Source of the DNA: DASUPK01 sp046732465 | GTDB taxonomy: Bacteria > Actinomycetota > Thermoleophilia > Solirubrobacterales > 70-9 | Direction of reading: 5' to 3' | Assembly: GCA_046732465.1 (NCBI GenBank) | Contig: JBKPND010000012.1 | Location: 1-64,000, forward strand | DNA length: 64,000 nt | Shown: piece after piece, positions 48,866 to 57,364 of the stretch | How positions within the stretch are numbered: the stretch's first letter is position 1 | How the letters are laid out: each line of letters begins with the position of its first letter | Translations under genes and position numbers: made by a program | The notes under the pieces: generated by a model | Database searches by the model: none | What the model was told of the DNA's origin: nothing | Seen by the model: the letters and a program-made list of their open reading frames with translations, nothing else

Positions 48866-50367
48866 ACGAGAGCGTCGGCATCGTCTACCTGGTCGGTGCC
48901 GGGCCCGGGGACCCCGGCCTGATGACGATCCGCTCCCTTGACCTGATCGTCGCCGCCGACGTGATCGTCCACGACCGGCTGATTCCCCGAGACGCGCTTG
49001 TCGCCGCGCGGCCCGATGCGGAGATCCTCTACGTCGGCAAGGAGCCGGGCGATGCGAGCGTCCCGCAGGAGGGCATCGAGGAGCTGCTGATCGATCGGGC
49101 GCGCCAGGGGAAGATCGTCGTTCGCCTGAAGGGAGGCGATCCCTTCGTCTTCGGCCGCGGTGGCGAGGAGGCCGAGGCGCTCGCCGGCGCGGGCATCCCC
49201 TTCGAGGTTGTCCCGGGCATCACCGCCGGGATCGCGGCGCCCGCCTACGCCGGCATCCCGGTGACCCATCGCGACGACGCCTCCGCCGTCGCCTTCGTCA
49301 CCGGCCACGAGGACGCCGATAAGGACGACTCCGCGCTCGACTACGAGGCGCTCGGCCGCTTCCCGGGAACGCTCGTCTTCTACATGGGGGTCAAGGCGCT
49401 GCCTCGGATCTCCGACGCCCTGATCGAAGCCGGCCGGGACCGCTCCGAGCCCGCCGCGGTCGTGGAGCGGGGCACGTTGCCCGGTCAGCGCACCGTGAGC
49501 TCGACCCTCGAAGGCATCGCGGCGGCGGCCGAGGAGGCCGGCATCACACCGCCGTCGGTAACGGTCGTTGGCCCCGTCGCGGCCCGACGGGAGCGGATCG
49601 CCTGGCTCGAGGGACGGCCGCTGCACGGCAAGCGGATCGTCGTGACCCGCGCCCGGGCGCAGGCGAGCGAGCTCGCCCGCCGCCTCGACGCCCTCGGGGG
49701 CGAGCCGATCGAGTTGCCCGCGATCCGGATCGAGCCCCGCCTCGACTCCGACGAGGTCCGCCGGGCGGTCGAGAGCCTGCACGCCTACGCACTCGTCTGC
49801 CTGACCAGCCCGAATGGGGTCAACCTCCTCTTCGAGGCGATGGCGGCGCAGGGCCGCGATGCCCGCGCGCTCGCCAACGCCAGCGTCGCGGCGATCGGCT
49901 CCGGCACCGAAGCCGCACTCGCCTCGTATGGCGTGCTCGCCGACATCGTCCCCGACCGCTTCGTCGCGGAGGAGCTCGTCGACGCACTGGACAAGCTCGA
50001 GCTCCAGGGCAAGCCGGTGCTGATCGCCCGCGCCGCCGAGGCCCGGGAGGTGCTGCCGGATGCTCTGCGCAAGAAGGGCGCCGAGGTGGACGTGGTCACG
50101 CTCTACGAGACCGTCGCCGAGGAGCCCGACCCGGAGGCCCTCGAGCGCGCCCGGGAGGCCGACTTCATCACCTTCACCTCCTCCTCGACGGTCCGCAACT
50201 TCGTCCAGGCGACCGGCGGCAACGGCATCCCGGAGGGCGCCCGGATTGTCTCGATTGGCCCGGTGACGAGCGAGGCGATACGAGAGGCCGGGCTCTCCGT
50301 GGATTTCGAGGCCGAACGCCACGACATCGACGGGCTGGTCGAGGCGCTGCTCACCGCGGCCGGCTGA
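48862..50367 (+). CDS. cobA-hemD: Fused uroporphyrinogen-III C-methyltransferase and uroporphyrinogen-III synthase
   Basis: 501 residues. Residues 1 to about 245 are the SUMT/CobA domain: VYLVGAGPGDPGLMTIR, VRLKGGDPFVFGRGGEEAEAL, VVPGITAGIAAPAYAGIPVTHR. From about 250 the HemD domain begins (GKRIVVTRARAQASELARRL), with LTSPNGVNLLF and ITFTSSSTVRNFVQA. So one polypeptide closes the tetrapyrrole ring to uroporphyrinogen III and can methylate it to precorrin-2 toward siroheme or B12. Such fusions are known in several bacteria. Last gene of the overlapping run. Confidence 0.93.
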   Translation: MNESVGIVYLVGAGPGDPGLMTIRSLDLIVAADVIVHDRLIPRDALVAARPDAEILYVGKEPGDASVPQEGIEELLIDRARQGKIVVRLKGGDPFVFGRGGEEAEALAGAGIPFEVVPGITAGIAAPAYAGIPVTHRDDASAVAFVTGHEDADKDDSALDYEALGRFPGTLVFYMGVKALPRISDALIEAGRDRSEPAAVVERGTLPGQRTVSSTLEGIAAAAEEAGITPPSVTVVGPVAARRERIAWLEGRPLHGKRIVVTRARAQASELARRLDALGGEPIELPAIRIEPRLDSDEVRRAVESLHAYALVCLTSPNGVNLLFEAMAAQGRDARALANASVAAIGSGTEAALASYGVLADIVPDRFVAEELVDALDKLELQGKPVLIARAAEAREVLPDALRKKGAEVDVVTLYETVAEEPDPEALERAREADFITFTSSSTVRNFVQATGGNGIPEGARIVSIGPVTSEAIREAGLSVDFEAERHDIDGLVEALLTAAG

Positions 50368-50378
50368 GGCGACCGAAC

Positions 50379-50384
50379 TAGGAT
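50379..50384 (+). promoter_or_regulatory. -10 element TAGGAT for the 50391 gene
   Basis: TAGGAT, 6 nt, then GTG 50391; lies 12 bp after the cobA-hemD stop, so this pair of genes can be transcribed on its own. Confidence 0.5.
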
Positions 50385-50390
50385 CCGGCC

Positions 50391-51206
50391 GTGGCCACGC
50401 CGCGACCGATCACCTTCCTCTCCGACTACGGCTACGACGACGAGTTCGCCGGCGTCTGTCGGGCGGTGATCGCGCAGATCGCGCCCGGCGCGCCGCTGAT
50501 CGACTTGAGCCACGGGATCGCGCGCCAGGACGTTCGCCAGGGGGCGATCGTGCTCGCCAACGCGCTTCCCTCCTGCCCGCCCGGCGTGCATCTGGCGGTG
50601 GTCGACCCGGGCGTCGGGTCGGCGCGGCGCGCGGTGGCGGTTGCGACCTCGGAGGGCCGCTTGCTGGTGGGCCCGGACAACGGCCTGCTCTCGCGCGCGC
50701 TCGACCGGCTTGGCGGGGCGCTCGAGGCGGTCGAGCTCTCGCGCTCCCCGTTCCGCCTCGAGCCGGTGTCGGCGACCTTCCACGGCCGTGACCTGTTCGC
50801 CCCGGTGGCCGCGCACCTGTCACTGGGCGCGCGGATCGACGAGGCGGGTCAGTCGATCGATCCCGCATCGCTGGTGAGCCTCGACCTCCCCACCCCGCGG
50901 GTCGGCTCCGACGAGGTCACGGCCCACGCGATCCACGTGGACGGCTACGGCAACGTGACCCTCAATCTCGACTCCTCGCTGCTCGCCGAGGGACCGCTGC
51001 GCCCGGGTGACGCCATCGAGGTTCGCGCTCCGGATGGCCGCTTCGAGGGGGTCTGGGCCACCACCTTCGCCGACGTCGATTCCGGGGACATGCTGCTCTT
51101 CGAGGACTCCTCCGGCGCGCTCGCCCTGGCGGTGAGCGGGGGGAGCGCCGCGGGGCTGTTGGACCTCCAGCCCGGCCACGAGGTCACGCTCCGGCCGCTC
51201 AAGTGA
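50391..51206 (+). CDS. S-adenosyl-L-methionine hydrolase (hydroxide adenosyltransferase, DUF62 family)
   Basis: 271 residues. FLSDYGYDDEFAG at the start, LSHGIARQDVRQGA, VVDPGVGSARRAVAV and ATFHGRDLFAPVAAHL. The Asp and Arg of VDPGVGS-x-RR and the His of FHGRD form the Asp-Arg-His set that marks the water-using DUF62 enzymes rather than halogenases. It would split SAM into adenosine and methionine. Physiological role is not clear. GTGA overlap with birA. Confidence 0.85.
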   Translation: MATPRPITFLSDYGYDDEFAGVCRAVIAQIAPGAPLIDLSHGIARQDVRQGAIVLANALPSCPPGVHLAVVDPGVGSARRAVAVATSEGRLLVGPDNGLLSRALDRLGGALEAVELSRSPFRLEPVSATFHGRDLFAPVAAHLSLGARIDEAGQSIDPASLVSLDLPTPRVGSDEVTAHAIHVDGYGNVTLNLDSSLLAEGPLRPGDAIEVRAPDGRFEGVWATTFADVDSGDMLLFEDSSGALALAVSGGSAAGLLDLQPGHEVTLRPLK

Positions 51207-51973
51207 GCGCCGAACCCGCAATCGGTGAAGCCGCGGTGGGCTTCGGCAGGCCGCACCGCCACTTCCGCCGCACCGACTCGACCAACGAGCGCGCCAAGGA
51301 CCTGGCGATGGCCGACGCGCCCGGCGGGCTGGTGGTCACCGCCGACGAGCAGACCGCCGGGCGGGGCCGCCGCGGGAACGAGTGGTTCGCGCCGCCCGGC
51401 TCCTGCCTGCTCTATTCGGCGCTGCTGCGCCCGTTCTCAGGCGAGGGGGCCACGCTGCTGCCGCTGGCGATCCCGGTCGCCGTTTGCGAGGCGGCGGAGT
51501 CCGTCGCCCCGGTGCGCTGCCAGGTGAAGTGGCCGAACGACGTCTGGATCGATGAGCGCAAGGTCGCCGGCGTCCTGGTCGAGGCGCGGCCGGACGAGGG
51601 CTGGGCCGTGATCGGCGTGGGCATCAACGTGGCGATCCCGCAGGACGACTTCCCGCCCGACCTGCGCGAGAGGGCGGTCTCCCTGCTTCCGACCGAGGCG
51701 GAGGGCGGAGTCCCCGCCGGCGGCGCTCCCGGCGTCCGGCGCACGCTCGCGGCGCTCAACCAGTCACTCGGGCGTTGGGTCGCCGCGAGCGACGACGAGG
51801 TGCTGGCCGCGTTCCGCGCTCGTGACGTGCTCTGCGGCCGGCGGATCTCGTGGCAGGAGGGCGAGGGTGTGGCCGAGGAGATCGACGAGCGTGGTCACCT
51901 CGTCGTCGGGAAGCCCGATGGCGAGCGAGTCACGCTCGGCGCCGGCGAGGTCCACCTCGCGCTGGAGCGCTAG
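51203..51973 (+). CDS. birA: Biotin-[acetyl-CoA-carboxylase] ligase, monofunctional
   Basis: 256 residues. The biotin-binding loop reads TAGRGRRGNEWFAPPGSCLLYS, followed by VKWPNDVWIDERKVAGVLVEA and VIGVGINVAI. The C-terminal SH3-like lobe is present (ISWQEGEGVAEEIDERGHLVVGKPDG). It lacks the N-terminal helix-turn-helix of E. coli BirA, so it only biotinylates carboxylases and does not bind DNA. Starts at GTG 51203. Confidence 0.92.
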   Translation: MSAEPAIGEAAVGFGRPHRHFRRTDSTNERAKDLAMADAPGGLVVTADEQTAGRGRRGNEWFAPPGSCLLYSALLRPFSGEGATLLPLAIPVAVCEAAESVAPVRCQVKWPNDVWIDERKVAGVLVEARPDEGWAVIGVGINVAIPQDDFPPDLRERAVSLLPTEAEGGVPAGGAPGVRRTLAALNQSLGRWVAASDDEVLAAFRARDVLCGRRISWQEGEGVAEEIDERGHLVVGKPDGERVTLGAGEVHLALER

Positions 51974-51974
51974 C

Positions 51975-52400
51975 TCAACCCGACCTGCGGATCGCGGCCG
52001 TGGCGGTCGCGGTGGCGACGACCTCTCCCTCGCCGTCGCGAAGCTCGCCCGCCATGAAGGCGACGTCCCGCCCGCGCCGGACGATCCGGCCGTGGCCGCG
52101 CAACTCGCCGGGGGCAACGGGCCGCAGGAACTGGACGTGCAGGTCGGTGGTCGGCGCCCATTCGCCGTCGCCAAGCGTGGCGACCAGCGCCGGTCCGAGC
52201 GTGTCGTCGAGCATCGCCGCCAGGAAGCCACCCTGGACCGTTCCGGCGGGGTTGAGGAACTGCTCCGTGGCCGTGAACGCGACCTCGATCGTCCCCGCGT
52301 CGGGGTCGATCTCGACCAGCTTGAAGCCGAGCAGCTCCGCGGCTGGGGGCGGGTCGACGCGGCCCTCCATCACGTCCCAGAACGGACCCTGCCGCGCCAC
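51975..52400 (-). CDS. PaaI-type hotdog-fold thioesterase
   Basis: 141 residues. Hotdog pattern with FLNPAGTVQGGFLAAMLDDTLGPALVATL, where the N-P-x-G-x-x-Q-G-G segment and the Asp on the long helix match PaaI/4HBT thioesterases, then LHVQFLRPVAPGELRGHGRIVRRGRDVAFMAGEL. It probably hydrolyses an acyl-CoA. The GTG start follows the TAG of the helicase gene with no gap, so it is co-transcribed with it. Confidence 0.85.
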   Translation of the reverse strand: MARQGPFWDVMEGRVDPPPAAELLGFKLVEIDPDAGTIEVAFTATEQFLNPAGTVQGGFLAAMLDDTLGPALVATLGDGEWAPTTDLHVQFLRPVAPGELRGHGRIVRRGRDVAFMAGELRDGEGEVVATATATAAIRRSG

Positions 52401-54968
52401 CTAGTAGGACTCGTCGGCGGCCTCGGCTGCCTCGAGCTCGTCGGCGTCCGGCGTGGCGCCGTTCTCGCTGGCGGCCTCGAGCTCCTCGCCCTGCTCGCCG
52501 TTTCGCTCGGCGGTCGTGCCGTTCTTCTCCGGGGCGCCGCCGTCCTTGGAGCCACCCTTGCGCTTGCGGCGCCGACGCCGGCCACCCGACTTGGGGAAGT
52601 TGCGAAGCAGCTCGCGTGCGACCGCGGAGGGCTTGCGGGCTGCGCGCATCCGCGCCCCGCGCAGCACCTCCTCGCCCTCGGGCGTGTGCGCGATGCCGGC
52701 GGCGAGCAATGCCGCGGCCAGACGGCGGTCCTGATTGCGGGCCGCGTGGACGAGGCGGCGGGCGTTGCGGCCGTGCGCGCGACCGGATGAGTTGACCAGC
52801 AGGCCAAGGAGGCGCTTGGTCTCCGGCCAGCGCTGGACGGCGTACTCCTCGTGCAGGTCGCGGGTGTAATCGGCGAGGCGCCAGACCCAGGCCTGGGCCT
52901 GGTCGCGGCGGCCGATCCGCCGCTCGGCCAGCGCCTCCAGCATCACCTTCGTGCCGGCGCGTCGGTCATCGCGGGACCAGGTGCCGATCGTGTCGATCGC
53001 GTCGTCGAGGGCATCCGGGTCCCGCAGCGTCGCGATCTCGGAGAGCGCCTTGATGCGCAGCTGCTGGTTGCGGTTGCGCTGCACGCAGGTGAGCAGAAAG
53101 CGGCGGCGCAGCTCCCTGCTCTGGTCGTGCTGGAGCATCGCCTTGGCGCGCCGCCAGCCGGAGGGGTTGACCCGCGCCCCGGCGAGCGCCGCCCAGACGT
53201 GCTGCTCGGAGTGGTTGAGGTTCTCGACCGCGATCCGCCAGAGCTCGCGCTCGAGGACGCGAAGCCGGCGGTTGGAGTCATCCGAGACGGGCACCACGCG
53301 CTTCTCGACCCGTACGCGGCGTCCCCGGCCTCGCCTGACCGGGCCGACCACGATCGCGCCGCCCCGGTAGACGTCTCGGTCGAGCAGGCTGTGCAGGGTG
53401 ACGATCGTCTCGTCGTGAGTGGTGGCCGGGTGGACGAAGTCGATCACCAGGCCGGCCTCCTTGCCCGGGTTACGGCGGGTCACGCGGCCGACCCGCTGCT
53501 GGTAGACGCGCCGCGAGGCGGTCGGGGCAAGGTGCATGCAGATTGTCGCGCGGGGCGAGTTCCAGCCCTCGGCGAGCAGCATCGCGTTGCAGAGCACGTC
53601 GACTTCGCCTCGCTCGAAGCCGGCCAGGATCTCGGCCAGCTCGCGCTTCGGCGTCTCGCCGGAGACGGCGCGGGCGTTGATCCCTGCCTCCTGGAAGGCC
53701 TTGGCGACGTTGTTCGCGTGCTTGACGCCGGCCGTGTAGACGACGCCGGGCACGCGGCGGAACCGCGAGCGGTAGAGATCCGCGATCGCCACGTTGAACG
53801 GCGTCTGGTCGAGCAGCTTCGCCAGCTCCTCCTGGTCGAAGTCCTGGTCCACCTCGCCCTTGCGAAGTGGCACCTTGGCGATCGTGCGCACGCCGGGCCC
53901 GGGCGGGATGCGCACGCAGCGAAGCGGCGCGATCACGCCGCGGCGGGCGGCCTGGGCGAGATCGAAGCGTGAGGTCTGAGTGGGGAAGAGATCGGTGACG
54001 TGGCGGGCGATCAGCGCGCCGGTGGCGGTCATGCCGATGAAGACGGGCCCCGGCCAGGCGCGGATGCAGGCGCTGGTCTTCTCGCCGAGCGCGGTGTGGG
54101 CCTCGTCGCAGATCACGATCGAGTACGCGTCCGAGATCCGGCCCGCGTTGCGGACGAACCACTGGTAGGTCTCGACCGTGACCGGCCCGTACGGGTGGTC
54201 CGCGCCGTCGAGCAGGGCCGGCGAGAGGCGCTCGGCGTAGCCGCGATCCGAGATCTCCCCGATGAACTGGTCGACCAGGTTGCGGCGGTGGGTGAGGATC
54301 AGGATGCCGCCGGTCCGCGATGCCTCGATGAAGCCGACGGCGGCGACGGTCTTGCCGGAACCGGTGGCGTGCTCGAACCAGAAGCGGCGGTCGGCGCCCG
54401 GGTCGTCGGCGGCGGCCTCGTCGATGTCCTCGTCGACCTCCTGGTCCTCGCTCCAGTCCTCGGCCTCCTCGGCCTCTGTGGCCTCCTCCTCTTCCTCTTC
54501 CTCCTCGAGGGCCTCCTCAGCGCTGTCAGCGGCGCCGTTCCCAGAAGGTGCCTCGTCCTTGGCGGCGGCGGGGGCGGTGCCGTTTCCGTTGCCCGTCCAG
54601 GCGTGACCGTTGATCCGCTCCTGGACGTCGGCGATCAGTGCCGCGAGGGTGCCCGACAGAGCGTCGACCTGATGGGCGGAGAGCTCGGCGCCGTCGGCGA
54701 GATGGGGCTCCTCCTCGGAGAGCAGGCGCTCCAGGCCGAGCATGAGCGAGAAGTCGCGCCGCCACTCGATCGAGGGGGCCTCGCGGCCCTCGTCGATCTC
54801 GGCGAGGGCGGCATCGAGCGCTCGCCGCCTGGGCGTCCCCGGCGCGAGATCCTTGGGCGTCTCTCCTTCGAGCAGGAAGGGCTCGCGCGCGAACTCGCGA
54901 GCACGTTCGATGTCGGCGCTCGTAGGCGCCTTCGCCGCTCTAGCGGCTGCCTTGGTGTCTTCAGCCAT
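52401..54968 (-). CDS. Large SF2 (DEAD/DEAH-type) helicase with acidic insertion and basic C-terminus
   Basis: 855 residues from ATG 54968. A motif-Q-like LSAHQVDAL lies at about 97-105. Then comes a low-complexity, strongly acidic stretch (about 122-192, with a run of Glu at 155-162), then Walker A FEHATGSGKTVAA (about 198-210), DEAH box CDEAH at 287-291, GMTATG (motif III), and YQQRVGRVTRR near 490 (motif VI). After a helical region rich in Arg and HEAT-like pairs, the C-terminus has GGRRRRRKRKGG and a final acidic tail. ATPase and helicase folds are clear; function may involve DNA repair or RNA. No partner gene is recognised. Confidence 0.8.
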   Translation of the reverse strand: MAEDTKAAARAAKAPTSADIERAREFAREPFLLEGETPKDLAPGTPRRRALDAALAEIDEGREAPSIEWRRDFSLMLGLERLLSEEEPHLADGAELSAHQVDALSGTLAALIADVQERINGHAWTGNGNGTAPAAAKDEAPSGNGAADSAEEALEEEEEEEEATEAEEAEDWSEDQEVDEDIDEAAADDPGADRRFWFEHATGSGKTVAAVGFIEASRTGGILILTHRRNLVDQFIGEISDRGYAERLSPALLDGADHPYGPVTVETYQWFVRNAGRISDAYSIVICDEAHTALGEKTSACIRAWPGPVFIGMTATGALIARHVTDLFPTQTSRFDLAQAARRGVIAPLRCVRIPPGPGVRTIAKVPLRKGEVDQDFDQEELAKLLDQTPFNVAIADLYRSRFRRVPGVVYTAGVKHANNVAKAFQEAGINARAVSGETPKRELAEILAGFERGEVDVLCNAMLLAEGWNSPRATICMHLAPTASRRVYQQRVGRVTRRNPGKEAGLVIDFVHPATTHDETIVTLHSLLDRDVYRGGAIVVGPVRRGRGRRVRVEKRVVPVSDDSNRRLRVLERELWRIAVENLNHSEQHVWAALAGARVNPSGWRRAKAMLQHDQSRELRRRFLLTCVQRNRNQQLRIKALSEIATLRDPDALDDAIDTIGTWSRDDRRAGTKVMLEALAERRIGRRDQAQAWVWRLADYTRDLHEEYAVQRWPETKRLLGLLVNSSGRAHGRNARRLVHAARNQDRRLAAALLAAGIAHTPEGEEVLRGARMRAARKPSAVARELLRNFPKSGGRRRRRKRKGGSKDGGAPEKNGTTAERNGEQGEELEAASENGATPDADELEAAEAADESY

Positions 54969-55134
54969 CTGAGGCTCTCTGATCTGCCGCTCCTCGCCAG
55001 ACGCAAAGATGGCGAGGCGCAATTGGCCTGATCACGAGGGAAACCCGAGATACGGCCTGTCCGCTCCGGGCTCTCCCTGGGTCCAGGAACTTGATGGACC
55101 GATAGGAATTAAAGCACTCTTGATCCCCGACTCG

Positions 55135-55140
55135 TATTCC
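55135..55140 (+). promoter_or_regulatory. -10 element TATTCC that fixes the TlpA-like start
   Basis: TATTCC, 6 nt, then GTG 55147. The same frame is open from 55009, but those residues lie upstream of the promoter and lack a signal. Confidence 0.4.
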
Positions 55141-55146
55141 CTGAAT

Positions 55147-55734
55147 GTGAATTCGGCCAGACCCACGCGGCGGATCCTCGTGGCGGTGCTGCTCGTCGCC
55201 CTCGCGATCGCCGGTTGCGGAGGCTCGAACAACGGCAATCCCGACTCCCGCCTGACCCCCGAGCAGGCGAAGGAGCCGATCCCGGGCGCGCCACCGCAGC
55301 TGGCGGCGATCCGCTCCCAGGCCAACCAGCTGCTCGACGGCGGCAAGGACGCCTTTGACGCCCGACTCGAGCAGCTCCGCGGCACCCCGGTGGTGGTCAA
55401 CAAGTGGGCCTCCTGGTGCGGACCCTGCCGCTTCGAGTTCCCGACGTTCCAGTCGCTGGCCGAGAAGCGGGGCGGCCAGATCGCCTTCCTGGGCGTCAAC
55501 TCGAACGACTCGGACGGCTCCGCCGAGACCTTCCTCTCCGAGCTGCCCCTGCCCTATCCCTCCTACACGGACCCCAACCTGGACATCGCCCAGGACCTGG
55601 GCGGGCCGCCGCAGGCCTTCCCGACTACCAGCTTCTACGACCGCTCGGGCAAGCTCGTCTACACGCACGCCGGTCCCTACCAGGACGAGGGGGATCTGGT
55701 CGCGGACGTGAACCGATTCGAGGGTGCGCGATAA
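55147..55734 (+). CDS. TlpA/ResA-like thiol-disulfide lipoprotein
   Basis: 195 residues from GTG 55147. Signal with lipobox LAIAGC (Cys24) then a Gly/Asn linker. The thioredoxin-like fold has VVVNKWASWCGPCRFEFPTFQ, with WCGPC at 90-94 (Cys91, Cys94), and the cis-Pro region QAFPTTSFYD. It is a membrane-tethered extracytoplasmic thiol oxidoreductase. Given ccmABC and CcmD-like genes 10 kb away, reduction of apocytochrome c Cys is a likely role (CcmG/ResA type). Confidence 0.82.
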   Translation: MNSARPTRRILVAVLLVALAIAGCGGSNNGNPDSRLTPEQAKEPIPGAPPQLAAIRSQANQLLDGGKDAFDARLEQLRGTPVVVNKWASWCGPCRFEFPTFQSLAEKRGGQIAFLGVNSNDSDGSAETFLSELPLPYPSYTDPNLDIAQDLGGPPQAFPTTSFYDRSGKLVYTHAGPYQDEGDLVADVNRFEGAR

Positions 55735-55757
55735 CGCAACCCGTTTGATGAAGCGCG

Positions 55758-55763
55758 GATAAT
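55758..55763 (+). promoter_or_regulatory. -10 element GATAAT for nfeD
   Basis: GATAAT, 6 nt, then ATG 55770. Confidence 0.45.
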
Positions 55764-55769
55764 GGAGTC

Positions 55770-56219
55770 ATGGAAGGCCTAGCGATCGCGCTGCTGGCGG
55801 TGGCGCTGGTCCTCTTCATCGCCGAGGCCCACGCGCCGACCACCGTGCTCGGCCTGCTCGGCGTCGCGGCGCTCGTCGGCGCCGGCTTTGCCTGGCGGGA
55901 CGCCGATCACGACCTGCCGGTGGCAGCGATCATCGTCGCCGGAGTGATCCTGGCCGGCTTCGTCGTATTCGCCTCGCGCAAGGCGCTGGCGGCCCATCGC
56001 GACGAGCCGGTCCGCACCGGGTCGGAGGAGCTGGTCGGGTCGGTCGGCGAGGTTCGGATGCCTCTCGATCCGGAGGGCCAGATCTTCATCCAGGGGGCGC
56101 TCTGGAGGGCCCGGGCCGGGGGCGGGGCCGAGATCGGATTCGGAACGAGGGTCCGTGTGACGGCGGTGGACGGCCTCACCCTCGAGGTCGAGCCGGTGAA
56201 CGTCGGCGATCCGGCTTGA
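55770..56219 (+). CDS. NfeD-family membrane protein
   Basis: 149 residues. Two to three membrane spans (about 5-22, 29-45, 52-68) followed by a soluble OB-fold-like domain: GSEELVGSVGEVRMPLDPEGQIFIQGALWRARA, then GTRVRVTAVDGLTLEVEPV. This is the short NfeD type (no protease domain), which works with slipins in membrane microdomains. The slipin lies two genes on. Confidence 0.85.
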   Translation: MEGLAIALLAVALVLFIAEAHAPTTVLGLLGVAALVGAGFAWRDADHDLPVAAIIVAGVILAGFVVFASRKALAAHRDEPVRTGSEELVGSVGEVRMPLDPEGQIFIQGALWRARAGGGAEIGFGTRVRVTAVDGLTLEVEPVNVGDPA

Positions 56220-56220
56220 T

Positions 56221-56586
56221 GTGGCACCCGCCGGGATCCTCAGCCTCACCGCGATCGTCCTCTTAGCGCTGGCGGCCACGTCAGTGCGACGGGTTCGGCG
56301 CCAGGTCGGGTTCCGCATCTGCGATCCGACGGCAGCCGTGATCGGCGCCGCCCAGCTCATGCCGGGCACCTGGGAAGCGCTCAGGTCGGCGTTGGCCGCC
56401 GAGCTCCCCGGGGTCTCCCCCGTGGGCGCTGAGGAGTTCGAGCGCAGGCTCGACGTCGCCAGGGCGAGCGCGGACCGGCGAACGCAGGGCTGGGGCATGG
56501 AGGTGTTTTCGCTCGAGGTCGGCGAGCCAATAGAGTCCGAGTCAACCGCTGGCCCACAGATCCCGCCCGCGACCAACTTCGAGTAG
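56221..56586 (+). CDS. Hypothetical small protein between NfeD and slipin
   Basis: 121 residues from GTG 56221. A possible N-terminal membrane span (about 7-21) is followed by a basic stretch and a soluble helix-rich tail with TWEALRSALAAELPGVSPVGAEEFERRLDVARAS. No family recognised. It starts one base after the nfeD stop and ends 10 bp before the slipin gene, so it is part of the same unit. A role with the slipin is inferred from position only. Confidence 0.6.
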   Translation: MAPAGILSLTAIVLLALAATSVRRVRRQVGFRICDPTAAVIGAAQLMPGTWEALRSALAAELPGVSPVGAEEFERRLDVARASADRRTQGWGMEVFSLEVGEPIESESTAGPQIPPATNFE

Positions 56587-56596
56587 GAGGCAAGAG

Positions 56597-57364
56597 ATGG
56601 CGGTAGCGATCGGCGTAGTCGTTGTCATCGCGTTCTTCCTGCTGATCTTCCTGGGCTCCGCGATCCGGATCCTCCGGGAGTACGAGCGCGGCGTGATCTT
56701 CCGGCTCGGCCGTCTGATCGCGCAGAAGGGCCCGGGACTGATCCTCCTCATCCCCGTGATCGACCGGATGGTTCGCGTCGACCTGCGGACGGTGACGCTC
56801 AACATCCCGCCTCAAGAGGTGATCACACGCGACAACGTGCCGGCGCGCGTCAACGCGGTCGCGTACTTCCGGGTGATCGACCCCAACAACGCGATCGTCG
56901 AGGTCGAGAACTTCCTACTCGCCACCTCACAGATCGCCCAGACGACCCTGCGGTCAGTGCTCGGCAAGGCGGACCTCGACCAGCTGCTCGCCGAGCGGGA
57001 GCGCCTCAACGAGGACCTGCAGAAGATCATCGACGAGCAGACCGAGCCCTGGGGCGTCAAGGTCAGCACGGTCGAGATCAAGGACGTCGAGATCCCCGAG
57101 CAGATGCAGCGGGCGATGGCGCGCCAGGCGGAGGCTGAGAGGGAGCGGCGGGCCAAGATCATCAACGCGGAGGGTGAGTTCCAGGCCGCCGAGAAGCTCG
57201 CCGACGCCGCGGACATCATCTCCAAGAACCCGGCCACCCTCCAGCTGCGGTACCTGCAGACGCTGCTCGAGATGGGCGTGAACCAGAACACCACGATCGT
57301 CTTCCCGCTGCCGATCGAGTTCATCGACGCCTTCCAGCAGCTCACCAAGCGGTCGGCGACCTGA
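56597..57364 (+). CDS. Slipin (SPFH/Band 7) protein
   Basis: 255 residues. N-terminal membrane hairpin (about 4-24), then the SPFH domain: ILREYERGVIFRLGRLIAQKGPGLILLIPVIDRMVRVDLRTVTLNIPPQEVITRDN, ending in a helical coiled coil (RQAEAERERRAKIINAEGEFQAAEKLADAA). It should oligomerise at the membrane into a ring or microdomain scaffold with NfeD. Preceded by GTAGGAGG. Its TGA overlaps the next gene's probable CTG start. Confidence 0.9.
   Translation: MAVAIGVVVVIAFFLLIFLGSAIRILREYERGVIFRLGRLIAQKGPGLILLIPVIDRMVRVDLRTVTLNIPPQEVITRDNVPARVNAVAYFRVIDPNNAIVEVENFLLATSQIAQTTLRSVLGKADLDQLLAERERLNEDLQKIIDEQTEPWGVKVSTVEIKDVEIPEQMQRAMARQAEAERERRAKIINAEGEFQAAEKLADAADIISKNPATLQLRYLQTLLEMGVNQNTTIVFPLPIEFIDAFQQLTKRSAT

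Noticed and set aside
55009..55146. Longer N-terminus of the TlpA-like protein
   Set aside because: A lipoprotein signal starts only at GTG 55147 and a TATTCC element lies just before it.
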